Positions 48,810 through 57,564 are shown, counted from the first letter of the stretch. The stretch: 64,000 nucleotides of DNA from Steroidobacter gossypii (GCF_016801985.1 NZ_JAEVLS010000008.1:310001-374000); one strand, 5' to 3'. Translations and numbers: made by a program. Notes: a model not told the origin generated them from the sequence alone.

Positions 48810-49187
48810 TCAATCCCGCGTCGCCGTGAATGTGCCTTTGCCGATATCGCCGAACTGCACGTCCCCCTGTATCGTGTCCTTCCCGAGCGTGCCGGTGAAC
48901 GTCACTATCAGCGGATAGTCGGGAACCTCGACGCGCAGGCGAAATACGATCTCCTCGCCGTCGATCGTTCCTGTCACGTCGGCCTTGCCGAACTCATCGG
49001 CGTAGGTGCCCAGGAGCTGATTGCGTTGTTGCCTGAGATCGAGCTGCGGCCGCTGGACGCCCGCTTCCGAGCGGATGGTCAGTGCCCATCGCCCGGCGAC
49101 ATCGCGATCCTCTTCAGCCCGCACAGCGGCGGATGCGAACATCGCCGCTGCCAGAAGAAACGCGAACCTGGAATGCACGCCGCTCAT
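48810..49187 (-). CDS. Small exported protein of unknown function
   Basis: The 125-residue product (start ATG 49187, MSGVHSRF) has a signal peptide ending near AVRAEE and a compact, mainly beta-strand mature part with WALTIRSEAG, VTGTIDGEEIVF and VTFTGTLGKD. It looks like a small periplasmic beta-barrel or lipocalin-like protein of the sort that also occurs as the C-terminal part of some amidohydrolases. I do not recognise a family name. An earlier in-frame ATG at 49220 would add 11 residues. Confidence 0.6.
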   Translation of the reverse strand: MSGVHSRFAFLLAAAMFASAAVRAEEDRDVAGRWALTIRSEAGVQRPQLDLRQQRNQLLGTYADEFGKADVTGTIDGEEIVFRLRVEVPDYPLIVTFTGTLGKDTIQGDVQFGDIGKGTFTATRD

Positions 49188-49276
49188 TCGTGTACCTGCT
49201 CGATTGAAGGCGCGCAGCATAGGAGTGCGACTGCGTTACGAGTGTTAAGAGTGGTGATGTGCGGAGCGACGCATCA

Positions 49277-50509
49277 CTACGCGGCCCATCGAACCCGCAA
49301 GTCTCTTACGCTGCGAATGCCCCCGCTTCCGTGCACGATCGCGGGGCCGCCGTCGAGCTCGAGATTCGGCAGGCGCTCGCTCAACGCCGCCAACGCCTCC
49401 TGCAACTCGATCTTCGCCAGTGTCTCGCCGAGGCACCGGTGAACGCCTCCGCCAAACACCAGATGACGGCGAGGATGATCGGTGCGCCGGATGTCGAACT
49501 TGTCCGGGTCGGCGTAAACCGAGGGGTCTCGCAAGGCCGACAGCGTGGACAACGAAACAATGTGACCGCGCGGCAACATCACTCCGTCCAGCGCAATGTC
49601 ATCGACGGTGACGCGCGCGAAGGATGCGACGGAGGGTTCGTAGCGCAGGCATTCGAGCACCGCGCCTGGAATGAGAGTGCTGTCCTTGCACACCGCATTC
49701 CACTGTTCCCGGTGTTCCAACAGCAAGGATGTTTGTATCGCGAGTGCTCCGCGCGTGGTGTCGCTGCCCGCGAGCAGCAGGGTTACGATCTGAACCAGCG
49801 CCTCGACGTTCGACAGCGTCTCGGATCCATCGAGGGCGGTTGCATACGAAGTCAGAAAATCCTCGCGCGGGCGCAGCCGCCGGTCCTCGAGCAGATCGTG
49901 CACGTAAGAGATGAGCTCGCCCGACACCCTTTGCAGCTCCGGCACGTCTTCTTGTGAGAATGACGAGCTCAACGCGCGTGCCAGGCTGTAGACGCGGCGG
50001 GTGAAATCCGGAATGTCGGATTCGGGCACGCCGAGAATGGCACAGATGACGCGTGCCGGGAGCCAGTTGGCAAAGTCCGAGATGAAGTCCATGGCGCCGC
50101 GCCGGTAGTGCTGATCGATGAGTTGCTCGGCGATGCTGCGGACTCGAGGACGCAATTCGGTCATCAGATCGAATGCAAACGCCTTGGCCAGAGGCGCTCG
50201 CCGCTGCCTGTGTTGAACCCCATTGCTCAGCAGGAGCGTGTTCGCCATGAACTGCAGCAGCGGTCCATCCACGACGCCACGAGCCCGGGCCAGCTGCGTT
50301 TCCAGCTGACGGGTGCGAGGATCGGTTATCAGCGCTTCCACATCCGCCGCGCGGATGGCGATATAGACGCCATCCTCTCTTTTCAGCAGAGGCGTCATTG
50401 GGCGGTGCTTACGGAAAATCTCGTGCGGGTCGCGGTCGAGCGACGCGATGGCCCAGGTGTAGCGTGCGTCGAGCTGAGAAAGGGTCTGTGTCATCTGTTG
50501 TCTTGCCAT
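49277..50509 (-). CDS. Cytochrome P450
   Basis: The 410-residue soluble P450 has the I-helix oxygen-activation motif AGSDTTRG, the K-helix ExxR (ECLRYEP) and the heme-ligand motif FGGGVHRCLGE, all intact. Bacterial P450s of this class take electrons from a ferredoxin and reductase not found in this window. Substrate is unknown. It diverges from an alpha/beta hydrolase gene across 267 bp, in which I see no further gene. Confidence 0.92.
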   Translation of the reverse strand: MARQQMTQTLSQLDARYTWAIASLDRDPHEIFRKHRPMTPLLKREDGVYIAIRAADVEALITDPRTRQLETQLARARGVVDGPLLQFMANTLLLSNGVQHRQRRAPLAKAFAFDLMTELRPRVRSIAEQLIDQHYRRGAMDFISDFANWLPARVICAILGVPESDIPDFTRRVYSLARALSSSFSQEDVPELQRVSGELISYVHDLLEDRRLRPREDFLTSYATALDGSETLSNVEALVQIVTLLLAGSDTTRGALAIQTSLLLEHREQWNAVCKDSTLIPGAVLECLRYEPSVASFARVTVDDIALDGVMLPRGHIVSLSTLSALRDPSVYADPDKFDIRRTDHPRRHLVFGGGVHRCLGETLAKIELQEALAALSERLPNLELDGGPAIVHGSGGIRSVRDLRVRWAA

Positions 50510-50776
50510 GAAGGACGAATCGTTTCGAAAGAGCGCTGATGAGGGTTAAGGCGACGGCGCCTGGATGGTGCCGAACCCCCGTTCGGCGCGACAGAGAATG
50601 CGCTGGAGCGCGGGCGCGAGCGCGTTAAAAGGAGTGAAGTTGCGCAGAACGTCGTCACACTGGTTGCTCAGGTGCGCTCGTCGTGAGTGCCGGCTCGGGT
50701 CGTTGCAGCTCATAACAGCTGCTGCATACGATAAGTCTCACCATTCAGCACACAGCTGAAGCAGATTGAGAGAAAT

Positions 50777-51637
50777 ATGAACGAGACGCGCAGGGTCGTA
50801 CCGACATCTCACGCATCGATCGCCGTGGTGGAGCGCGGCGAGGGCGCTTTGCCCGTGCTGTTCATTCATGGAAATTCTTCGTGCAGTGCTGTGTTCGATG
50901 CGCAACTACGCAGCCCTCTGGCCGAGGAGCACCGGCTGATCGCAATCGATTTGCCGGGCCACGGCGATTCGAGCAACGCATTCGATCCTCAGCGCAGCTA
51001 TACGCGGCCGGGTTTCGCGGAGGCCGCATGCGAGGTGCTCGAGCACCTGCATGTCGAATCGGCGGTGATCGTTGGCTGGTCGCTCGGCGGCCACGTCGCC
51101 ATCGAAATGCTGGCTCGCTCCAAGAGCATTCGAGGTGCAATGATCGTCGGGGCGCCGCCCATCCCTCCGGACGGCTGGGCGCAAGGCTTCATCCACTCTC
51201 CACATTCCATGCTCGCAGCGTCAGCGGAGTGGGCGCCCGATGAGGCCGAAGCCTTTCTGGCGCGCGTTTATGGCCAGTTGCCCGAGCGGCGCCTGCGCGC
51301 AGCCGCGATTCGTGCCGACGGGCGCATGCGGAAGCGACTTTTCGAGGCGGCGCGCGAAGGCGCGGGTGTCGATCAGAAGCGCACGGTTGAGTCCAGCCAG
51401 GTTCCTCTCGCCGTGGTCAACGGCGGAGCCGACGCACTCATCAATCTGGACTACTTCGATACCGTTTCCTACGCGAACCTGTGGGAAGGGCGCTGTCACC
51501 GCCTCGGACATCTGGGGCACGCGCCCTTCTGGGAAGCACCCGCTTTGTTCACGCCGTTGCTCGAACGTTTTCTGCAGGATATCCAGGCGGGCCGCTGTCG
51601 CTCGCCGTCCTGCTTCAGTGCGAGCACTAGAGCATGA
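50777..51637 (+). CDS. Alpha/beta hydrolase with tail overlapping a LuxR remnant
   Basis: The 286-residue protein has the fold motifs FIHGNSS, nucleophile GWSLGG, an acidic residue in NGGADAL and the catalytic histidine in LGHLGHAPFW. Homology should end near RFLQDI; the last 17 residues (from QAGRC) are read antisense through the LuxR remnant, so the original stop was probably lost at a junction. It is divergent from the P450. Substrate is unknown. Confidence 0.85.
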   Translation: MNETRRVVPTSHASIAVVERGEGALPVLFIHGNSSCSAVFDAQLRSPLAEEHRLIAIDLPGHGDSSNAFDPQRSYTRPGFAEAACEVLEHLHVESAVIVGWSLGGHVAIEMLARSKSIRGAMIVGAPPIPPDGWAQGFIHSPHSMLAASAEWAPDEAEAFLARVYGQLPERRLRAAAIRADGRMRKRLFEAAREGAGVDQKRTVESSQVPLAVVNGGADALINLDYFDTVSYANLWEGRCHRLGHLGHAPFWEAPALFTPLLERFLQDIQAGRCRSPSCFSASTRA

Positions 51638-51837
51638 GTTCGATCCTTGGCGCCCAGCTTCGCGATGATGCTTTTCATGTGCGTCTTCACCGTGCCTTCG
51701 GTGACATTCAGGGTCTCCGCGATCTCGCGGTTGGCGTTGCCACGCGCAAGCTTCTTCAGCACCTGTATCTCGCGCGGTGACAAGGCATCGTCGCCGGCGT
51801 GTTGGGCCAGCTCCACTGCGATTTCCGGAGGCACCAC
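51496..51837 (-). pseudogene. Receiver-less NarL/LuxR response-regulator remnant
   Basis: The frame encodes a LuxR-type HTH (SPREIQVLKKLARGNANREIA, TVKTHMKSIIAKLGAKDRTHA) resembling the C-terminal half of the regulator at 29018. Homology begins upstream of the first start codon at about 51858 (VHAGRR) and is cut by a stop at 51889-51891, so the receiver domain has been lost. The 3' end runs past the natural terminus near 51606 into the convergent hydrolase gene. It is either a decayed regulator or a solitary DNA-binding domain; a GTG at 51837 is the only start. Confidence 0.65.
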
Positions 51838-51978
51838 GCGCCGGCCGGCGTGGACGGAGCAGCGGGCACCCGGCCGACTTACACCGTTTTACACCTCCTT
51901 ACGAGCGCGTGGATGCGCGATGCCCGACCATAGGAGCAGTTCAATCGAGGGCGGGCGACCCTCGCAGGAGGCTTTCGC

Positions 51979-52383
51979 GTGGGCAGTCGCTCGTGCAATC
52001 CGGTCTTACCCGTCAAAGTCGCGCGATTCTTCGAGGCAGCCAACGCCGGCGATGTTGCTGGGCTGCTGCGAGTATTTGCCCCGGACTCGATCGTCAACGA
52101 TCAGCTGCAAGAGTGGCGCGGACTGACTGCGATAAGGCGGTGGGCCGAATGCGATGTAGTCGGACAGCAACTGTCGCTTCGCGTCGTGCATTGGATCGAG
52201 CACTACGGCCACTGCATCGTCACCGCCGAGGTCGACGGCAACTTCGATAAGCGCGGGCTCCCAGACCCGCTGGAAGTTCATCTCTATTTTACGTTCGCCG
52301 AAGACAAGGTAGTGCAGCTGGTCATGCTGCGAGACCTGTCGGGTACTGCTCGATTAGACGACCTGTTGCGCGGCTCGCGTTAA
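51979..52383 (+). CDS. SnoaL-like/NTF2-fold protein
   Basis: The 134-residue protein starts at GTG 51979 behind GCAGGAGG. It has a single NTF2-like alpha/beta cone (about 12-125: RFFEAANAGDVAGLLRVFAPD, VDGNFDKRGLPDPLEVHLYFTF). SnoaL-like proteins are small cyclases, isomerases or non-enzymatic binders. No catalytic residue pattern allows a name. The next gene, a DoxX protein, lies 117 bp downstream. Confidence 0.75.
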   Translation: MGSRSCNPVLPVKVARFFEAANAGDVAGLLRVFAPDSIVNDQLQEWRGLTAIRRWAECDVVGQQLSLRVVHWIEHYGHCIVTAEVDGNFDKRGLPDPLEVHLYFTFAEDKVVQLVMLRDLSGTARLDDLLRGSR

Positions 52384-52500
52384 GAGCCGCGACGCCCTCG
52401 ACTGAAGATCTCTTTACAGCTGCTTTCAACTCCTTACTCGGTATGTGCGCGAATCGCGTCCATGATGATCGCACCAGGCACACAGACCAGGAGAAAACTC

Positions 52501-52977
52501 GTGATCAACGAATGGCCGACGAGGATCGTGGGACCGTCCTGGCGCGCCAGCGCCGCACCGCTAATGCATCGTCTCGCGCTGCTGCTGCTGTGCGCAGCGT
52601 ACCTGCAGGGCGGCTTCACGAAGCTCATCGATTTCGAAGGCGCTCTGGCGGAGATGCATCATTTCGGCCTGACACCAGCGCTGCCGTTCGCGGTCGCGAC
52701 GATAGCCCTCGAGCTCGCCGCGTCCGCCGCGATCGTGATTGGATTTTATCGATGGCTTGCCGCTCTGGCGCTCGCCGCGTTCACGCTCGCTGCAACGCTA
52801 ATCGCGAATCGCTTTTGGGAAGCGGCTCCGGTTGAGCAATTCGCGATGACCAACAGCTTCTTCGAGCATCTCGGCCTCGTCGGCGCCTTTCTGCTGGTGG
52901 CCTGGTACGACCTCGGGGCTGCAACGCCAGCCGACGCTGCGCCATCGCCGGAGCCCCACCGCAGAGATCATCGGTGA
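52501..52977 (+). CDS. DoxX-family membrane protein
   Basis: The 158-residue protein has four transmembrane helices (about 20-130), with the DoxX pattern AAYLQGGFTKLIDFEGALAEM and ERR-free C-terminus. Some DoxX relatives act with oxidases or in sulfite/thiosulfate pathways, but many have no known role. GTG 52501 has AGGAG seven bases upstream and is preferred over the ATG at 52462. It precedes an AraC regulator by 58 bp. Confidence 0.8.
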   Translation: MINEWPTRIVGPSWRASAAPLMHRLALLLLCAAYLQGGFTKLIDFEGALAEMHHFGLTPALPFAVATIALELAASAAIVIGFYRWLAALALAAFTLAATLIANRFWEAAPVEQFAMTNSFFEHLGLVGAFLLVAWYDLGAATPADAAPSPEPHRRDHR

Positions 52978-53035
52978 GCTCGCTCCGATCATTACCGCGG
53001 AGTTCTGCCAACGCTTGCTTCACAGGGAGATTTCG

Positions 53036-53686
53036 ATGGCCAGTATCGCAGTGTCCGATAGCCAGGGGAGTGAAAGCCAGGCGAGCGAGGCGCCGCTCGC
53101 AGCGACCTTGCTGGAACTGCTAAACATCGTGCAAGCCGCAGTGGGTCGCGATCATCAGGCTGCGCAGGAGTGCCTGGCCGACGCAACTGCCTTGCTCCTG
53201 GCCAACCCCGTTCGCGACAGCGCATCGCATGTTGCCTCGCCTGCGTTGCGCGGCGGTTTTCCGCGCTGGCAGGCCAATCGTCTCGCCGCGTACATCGAGG
53301 AGAATCTGAGTCAGCCGATCAGCACCGCCGATCTGCTCGCGCTCACGCGGGTCAGCGCCGGTCACTTCTTCCGCTCGTTCAAGGCGACATTCGGGGAAGC
53401 TCCGTTCGCGTACATTGCGAGGCGGCGGGTCGAGCGCGCGCAGGAGCTGATGCTGACGACCAATGAACCCCTTTGCCAAATCGCGCTCGCCTGCGGGCTG
53501 TGCGACCAGTCGCATCTGACGCGCCGATTTCGCCGACTGGTGGGAGTGACTCCGAGAGAGTGGCGCCGCGAGCATGCGAGCCACTCTCTCGCTGGAGCGC
53601 GGGCGGAGCAGCGGGGTACTCCCAGGTTCTCACACGTGCCGATGGTCGGCGGCAGACTCGCCATCGATAGAACGGCGAAACCGTGA
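53036..53686 (+). CDS. AraC-family regulator (copy 2 of a duplicated pair)
   Basis: The 216-residue protein starts at ATG 53036 behind CAGGGAGA. It has a helical N-terminal region without a cupin fold and an AraC double HTH (about 85-185: ALTRVSAGHFFRSFKATF; IALACGLCDQSHLTRRFRRLVG). It is closely similar to the regulator at 29816 through both regions. This copy also lies near an isochorismatase-type hydrolase (54521). Confidence 0.88.
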   Translation: MASIAVSDSQGSESQASEAPLAATLLELLNIVQAAVGRDHQAAQECLADATALLLANPVRDSASHVASPALRGGFPRWQANRLAAYIEENLSQPISTADLLALTRVSAGHFFRSFKATFGEAPFAYIARRRVERAQELMLTTNEPLCQIALACGLCDQSHLTRRFRRLVGVTPREWRREHASHSLAGARAEQRGTPRFSHVPMVGGRLAIDRTAKP

Positions 53687-53846
53687 CGTTGCAACGGAGC
53701 GCATGCCGATGCGGAGTCGCCGGTGGTGCGTTCGGACGCGTTCGCGAGATCGAGTCACTCAACCTGCACAAGCCGCTTCCGTGGCTGCACACAGAGCGCC
53801 GTCGATACGAAGGCGGTCGCCCGAGCGTGCGCGCGTGCCTTGATCT

Positions 53847-54413
53847 TCACGGCACGCGCGGTTGCAGCCAGCGCTGGAAGATGTGGGTCAACACAGGCAT
53901 GAATCCCCACGCCAACGAGGCCACGACGAGCGCGTTCACGATCAGCAGAGTGGCAAGCATCGGCAGCGGGCCGAGCACCGCAGGCACTGCGCTCGAGAAG
54001 ATGTAGACTGCCGGATTGACGCCGACCCAGGTCAACACAGCCATCTTCCAGTGAGGTGGCGGGCGATCGCTATCGCGAAAGAAAGCTTCGAGCCCGTACA
54101 GCTTGCGCTTCTGCGGCTCGCCTTGCACGAGCGGACGCACCTCGTCCTGCCAGCGCAGGTACGTATCGGACGCGTAGAACTCTCGCATGTCCGCTTCGCT
54201 CCGGAATGTTCGCAGCACGCCGTATTCCTGTTCGCTCGAGCCGGGGACGGCCCGGATCAGATACGCGCCGGCAACGCCGGGCCGCTGTGCGGCCGCTGCG
54301 AAGAATTCGGTCAGTTTCGCTTCGAACTCTGCCTCGCAGCCTCTGCGCACCTTGCGCAGAATGGCGACGTGCACCAAGGAGCTCGAGTTATCGACAGCAG
54401 CCGCGTTTGTCAT
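53847..54413 (-). CDS. Antibiotic-biosynthesis-monooxygenase-like domain with C-terminal membrane helices
   Basis: The 188-residue product starts at ATG 54413 (MTNAAAV). The N-terminal half (about 12-115) resembles a dimeric alpha/beta barrel of the ABM type, including VLRTFRSEADMREFYAS; the C-terminal half has two membrane helices (WVGVNPAVYIFSSAVPAVLG; LIVNALVVASLAWGF). ABM-plus-membrane proteins are known as a family but have no clear function. A longer open frame to 54746 overlaps the isochorismatase gene and is not used. It lies 107 bp downstream of that gene on the same strand. Confidence 0.75.
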   Translation of the reverse strand: MTNAAAVDNSSSLVHVAILRKVRRGCEAEFEAKLTEFFAAAAQRPGVAGAYLIRAVPGSSEQEYGVLRTFRSEADMREFYASDTYLRWQDEVRPLVQGEPQKRKLYGLEAFFRDSDRPPPHWKMAVLTWVGVNPAVYIFSSAVPAVLGPLPMLATLLIVNALVVASLAWGFMPVLTHIFQRWLQPRVP

Positions 54414-54520
54414 GGCATCTCTCGATTCGACCACGAGGATCCGACCCGGAGCGACGATCGCACCTGCAGACTCGGGAGCACCTTCGTCGAGTCCGGGCGG
54501 AGCTGGCAGATCGGGACAGG

Positions 54521-55177
54521 TCAATGACCTTCCGACGCGCCGAACATCGTCTTCGCATAGATGTAGCCGATGCCGTAAGCGCCACCGAAGCGCTTGGAGA
54601 TGTCGCCTGTGAGACCGTAGGTGGTCGCGCGTGCCCAGTCCCGCTGCAGCTCGAGCAGGTATTGCAACGAGGTAATCGGTTGCGCACCGGCCTGCACCAT
54701 GCGCTGGATCGCGACCTGGTGAGCTTCGGTCGAGATGTCGCCGCACGCATCGCAGATCACGAAGACCTCATAGCCCTGTTCGATCGCGGAGAGCGCCGGA
54801 AGTACGATGCATACGCTGGTCCACAGGCCGGCGAGGACGATGCGTCGCTTTCCGATCTCGTTGACGCGCTTGATGACTGCAGCGTCCTCCCAGGTGTTCA
54901 TAGAGGTCCGATCGATGAGCGGCAGGTTTGGGAACGGATCGGTCACTTCGCTGAACATCGGCCCGGAGAAGCTCTTCTCCGCGACCGTCGTGAGAATCGT
55001 CGAGACCTCGAATCCCGCGGCTGCATTCGAGACCAGCGCGGCATTGTTTCGCAGCGATATCGCATCGATCGAATGAGTCGCGAACGCCATCTGCGACTGA
55101 AAGTCGATCATCATCAAGATGTGATCCTTCGGAGTCAGCAGCCTGGAACCGGGTGCGGTAGTTGCCTTGGCGGACAT
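54521..55177 (-). CDS. Isochorismatase-family cysteine hydrolase (paralogue B)
   Basis: The 218-residue hydrolase is the near-twin of the gene at 34526 (about 79% identical in my gapless alignment by eye). It has D25 in MMIDFQ, C123 in WTSVCIVLP, and the same C-terminal MFGASEGH. ATG 55177 follows GAGG. The ABM-like membrane protein gene follows on the same strand. An AraC regulator similar to the one near the 30.5-kb hydrolase is 835 bp away. Confidence 0.88.
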   Translation of the reverse strand: MSAKATTAPGSRLLTPKDHILMMIDFQSQMAFATHSIDAISLRNNAALVSNAAAGFEVSTILTTVAEKSFSGPMFSEVTDPFPNLPLIDRTSMNTWEDAAVIKRVNEIGKRRIVLAGLWTSVCIVLPALSAIEQGYEVFVICDACGDISTEAHQVAIQRMVQAGAQPITSLQYLLELQRDWARATTYGLTGDISKRFGGAYGIGYIYAKTMFGASEGH

Positions 55178-55527
55178 GGGGTACCTCGTCGTGGGTGCCT
55201 GCAGATGAAGAGCTTCGCACTGGTGGAGCGACTGCGTCCGAGAGCTCGCCAGTGCGAGCCCGCAGAGACTGTCGTTCAGACCACGCTGAGGAGTGTGTGC
55301 TTGGGCCGCTGCACGCCGCTTGCGCGTCAGTGATGCCGATGGAACGCGGATGCTGTTGCTGTCAGTCGGTCCGAGGTCGTTGAGTTCGAGAGCCGCCCGG
55401 AGCCTTGAAGACGTATGCCTGCTGCGTCCGGGTTATAGTGGCGGTATCGAATGCGTTCGCCGATGCTCGCGCGGCCGCACGGAATGCACTTCCTCAAGTT
55501 GGCTTCTATCAAGTTGGCCCTGAACCA
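55178..55527. other. Intergenic region between isochorismatase B and AAC(6')
   Basis: This 350-bp stretch holds the divergent promoters of the two flanking genes. An open frame continues upstream from the acetyltransferase to 55405 but is not conserved-looking. I see no convincing RNA gene or repeat. Confidence 0.4.
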
Positions 55528-56022
55528 ATGATCACGATTCGGAATGCAACCGCAGAAGACGCGAATGCCTGGCTCGAACTGCGATGCGCACTATGGCCCG
55601 AGGGCTCTCTTGATGAGCACCGAGCGGAGATTGCGAGCTTTCTTGCGGGTAGCGCTCGCGAGCCGCAAGCCGTTCTGCTCGCCGAGGATGACGACGGCCG
55701 GATCGTCGGTTTCGTAGAACTCTCGATTCGCCCATACGCGGAGGGCTGCAGTTCAGACCGCGTCGCCTTTCTTGAAGGCTGGTATGTCGAGGCTGAATCC
55801 CGGCGTCGCGGAATAGGGAAGGCGTTGGTTGCCGCCGCGGAGCGCTGGGGCATCGGGCAGGGTTGCACCGAATTTGCTTCGGATACGCAGGCGGACAACG
55901 AGATCAGCCGAGCCGCCCACGGTGAGTGCGGCTTCACCGAGGTCGCTGTCATTCGGTGTTTCAGGAAGGAGCTCCTGCCTAGTTCATTGAGCAACGTCGA
56001 CGCAGTCGATCGGAATCCATGA
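55528..56022 (+). CDS. Aminoglycoside 6'-N-acetyltransferase (AAC(6')-I-like GNAT)
   Basis: The 164-residue GNAT-fold enzyme aligns with chromosomal AAC(6')-I-type acetyltransferases: WLELRCALWPEGS near the N-terminus, FVELSIRPYAEGC, FLEGWYVEAESRRRGIGKAL (acetyl-CoA loop R-x2-G-x-G/A), and EVAVIRCFRKEL near the C-terminus. It would acetylate the 6'-amine of kanamycin-type aminoglycosides. The last 13-16 residues after CFRKELL are read antisense through an integrase remnant, so the natural stop is lost and the tail is a chance extension. Activity and expression are untested. The chosen start is ATG 55528. Confidence 0.8.
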   Translation: MITIRNATAEDANAWLELRCALWPEGSLDEHRAEIASFLAGSAREPQAVLLAEDDDGRIVGFVELSIRPYAEGCSSDRVAFLEGWYVEAESRRRGIGKALVAAAERWGIGQGCTEFASDTQADNEISRAAHGECGFTEVAVIRCFRKELLPSSLSNVDAVDRNP

Positions 56023-56120
56023 CCGGTGTGCTGTTCGTGGCTGAATCCGCGACGACGCAATGCTGCGTTGATCGTGTGGTCGCTGATGGGCCGCTTGTTT
56101 GATCTCAGCGAGCGAAGATC
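55977..56120 (-). pseudogene. C-terminal fragment of a P4-type tyrosine integrase
   Basis: About 45 residues match P4-family integrases near their catalytic HxxR: KRPISDHTINAALRRRG and HTGHGFRSTASTLLNEL. Upstream and downstream catalytic residues (the first Arg and the Tyr) are missing, so this is a remnant. Its 3' end overlaps the end of the AAC(6') gene on the other strand. Integrases of this family usually sit beside a tRNA attachment site; none is visible here. Confidence 0.75.
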
Positions 56121-56906
56121 GCTCTCGCCTGTGGCGTTCATGACCAGAGCCATTTCACACGAATGTTCGCCAAAGCGTTCGGATTCTCTCCCGGCCGGTA
56201 TGCGGATTGCGTTCGCGATCAGAGCGGCCAAGTAGTCCTGAACCTGTCCGTCTGACCGCAAGCCCATCCCGCCCGAGCCGATGAAATCGCTTTCATCAGC
56301 CATCCATCCGAGTTGACCCGTCATCCGGGATCGTTCGCCGGTCGACATTCCGATCCGCTCTGCGGCTCGAAGATGAACGCACGGCCGAAGATGCTCTGCG
56401 TGCGATCAAGAATCGCGATACTGCAGCAGCGGGTCCATCGCCGACGCGTTCACGTCATTTGTCGATCACGGCAGCAATCAGCGTCACGAGAGTGAAACAG
56501 AGCGGCCTTTGCATGCGGCCAGTGGATTGAGTCTGTGTCGCACAACCCTCGCGGCGTCGCCTCGATTCGACTACAGAGTAACCGGCAACGAACATATACA
56601 CCGAGGTATCGTCAACGTCGTGCACGCGAGCGGTGCGCTCATCGAGCGACGATTTCATTCTTTGCGCACATTGAATGTGGCGCGATTTGGGTTAGGCTTT
56701 ACCCGGAATGAATCGTCGCGCGCTGGCCAGCGGTTTGCATCAGTCCCCGCGTAGGCGATTTCTTCTCACTGCAACCTGGCCGCAATGAACTCTACTTGTG
56801 CGTCGGCCGAGTTGTAGCAAACGAGTCAGGCGATCGTCATGCGACGGCAATATGGCGCGCGATATTTTTGCAGCAGGGAAGCGCATCGAGGGAAGGCGCG
56901 ACATCG
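56121..56906. other. Non-coding stretch before the NusG-like cassette
   Basis: About 790 bp have no open frame that I trust; short frames here have atypical composition and no recognisable domain. It probably contains the promoter of the NusG-like gene and the debris boundary of the integrase island. A loose TTGAAT-16-TAGGCT near 56.68 kb is the best promoter-like match. Confidence 0.35.
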
Positions 56907-57407
56907 ATGGGGTCAAGCGTTGAACCGTGGTTCGTGCTTCGCACGCGTTGCCACCACGAGAATGCGGTGCAAAACGAGCTGGAACGAAAGCAAATCGTTT
57001 CGTTTCTGCCGATGCGCACGATCGTGCGCCGTCGCAGCGAGCGTCGATCGCTGCTGAGAGTGCCGCTTTTTCCGGGCTATGTTTTCGTTCAGCCACGCGC
57101 GGACGAATTTCATGAAATCCGCTGCATTCGCGGCTCTTGCGGCTTTGTGCTGGCAGGAGCGAGGCCCGCGCCGATGTCGGAGCAGGAGCTCGAAGCGGTG
57201 CGCATCATCGTTGGCAGCGGCGCCGCGCTCGTAGTGAATCCGCAGCTCATTCCGGGTCAACGTGTCGCAGTCGTCGCCGGGCCCTTCATGGGAGTGCAAG
57301 GCGTGTTGACGCGCGTGAAGTGCCAGCAGCGCCTGGTGATCAACGCGCATCTCCTCAACACGAGCGTGAGCGTGGAGGTCGACGTCGATAAGATCATCGT
57401 GTTGTGA
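56907..57407 (+). CDS. NusG/RfaH-like specialised antitermination factor, copy 1
   Basis: The 166-residue protein starts at ATG 56907 (MGSSVEPWFV). An NGN domain (about 6-105; WFVLRTRCHHE, VPLFPGYVFVQP) is joined to a C-terminal KOW domain (about 115-166; PGQRVAVVAGPFMGVQG). It has the length and layout of RfaH/LoaP/TaA-type NusG paralogues, which ride with RNA polymerase through long operons after recruitment at a leader element. It is clearly paralogous to the gene at 60435 (shared SVEPWFVLRTR, PLFPGY-FVQP, VGSGAAL-VNPQLIPGQRV). Such paralogues are known in polyketide and capsule loci. An ops-like element lies 165 bp past its stop. Confidence 0.9.
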   Translation: MGSSVEPWFVLRTRCHHENAVQNELERKQIVSFLPMRTIVRRRSERRSLLRVPLFPGYVFVQPRADEFHEIRCIRGSCGFVLAGARPAPMSEQELEAVRIIVGSGAALVVNPQLIPGQRVAVVAGPFMGVQGVLTRVKCQQRLVINAHLLNTSVSVEVDVDKIIVL

Positions 57408-57430
57408 TCGACGCGCGATATGTTTTGACA

Positions 57431-57446
57431 CGCGAGTGCACTCGCG
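57431..57446. repeat. 16-bp perfect palindrome after NusG-like copy 1
   Basis: CGCGAGTGCACTCGCG is a perfect inverted repeat 24 bp past the NusG-like stop. It could be a small hairpin or a dimeric regulator site. Copy 2 has a weaker version, GAGCGACGCTC, overlapping its stop at about 60.94 kb. Confidence 0.4.
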
Positions 57447-57496
57447 AGTGACGATGCCAAACGAGTCAGCGTCATATTTGTTTCTTGATCTGGCGA

Positions 57497-57524
57497 TTGA
57501 CACGAAGGTTGGATCTGCTACCTT
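57497..57524 (+). promoter_or_regulatory. Extended -10 promoter of the cysS leader
   Basis: TTGACA is followed after 16 bp by TACCTT, with TG at the extended -10 position (TGCTACCTT). The whole segment parallels the promoter at 60985-61012. Both are followed by an ops-like element starting about 48 bp after the -10. Confidence 0.65.
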
Positions 57525-57564
57525 CCCGACCGCACAGAGGATTGTTAGAAACGTGGCGCAGTTG

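Noticed and set aside
56509-56754. 81-residue + strand frame upstream of NusG-like copy 1
   Set aside because: No start-codon support, no domain, and basic, repeat-free composition like random GC-rich frames.
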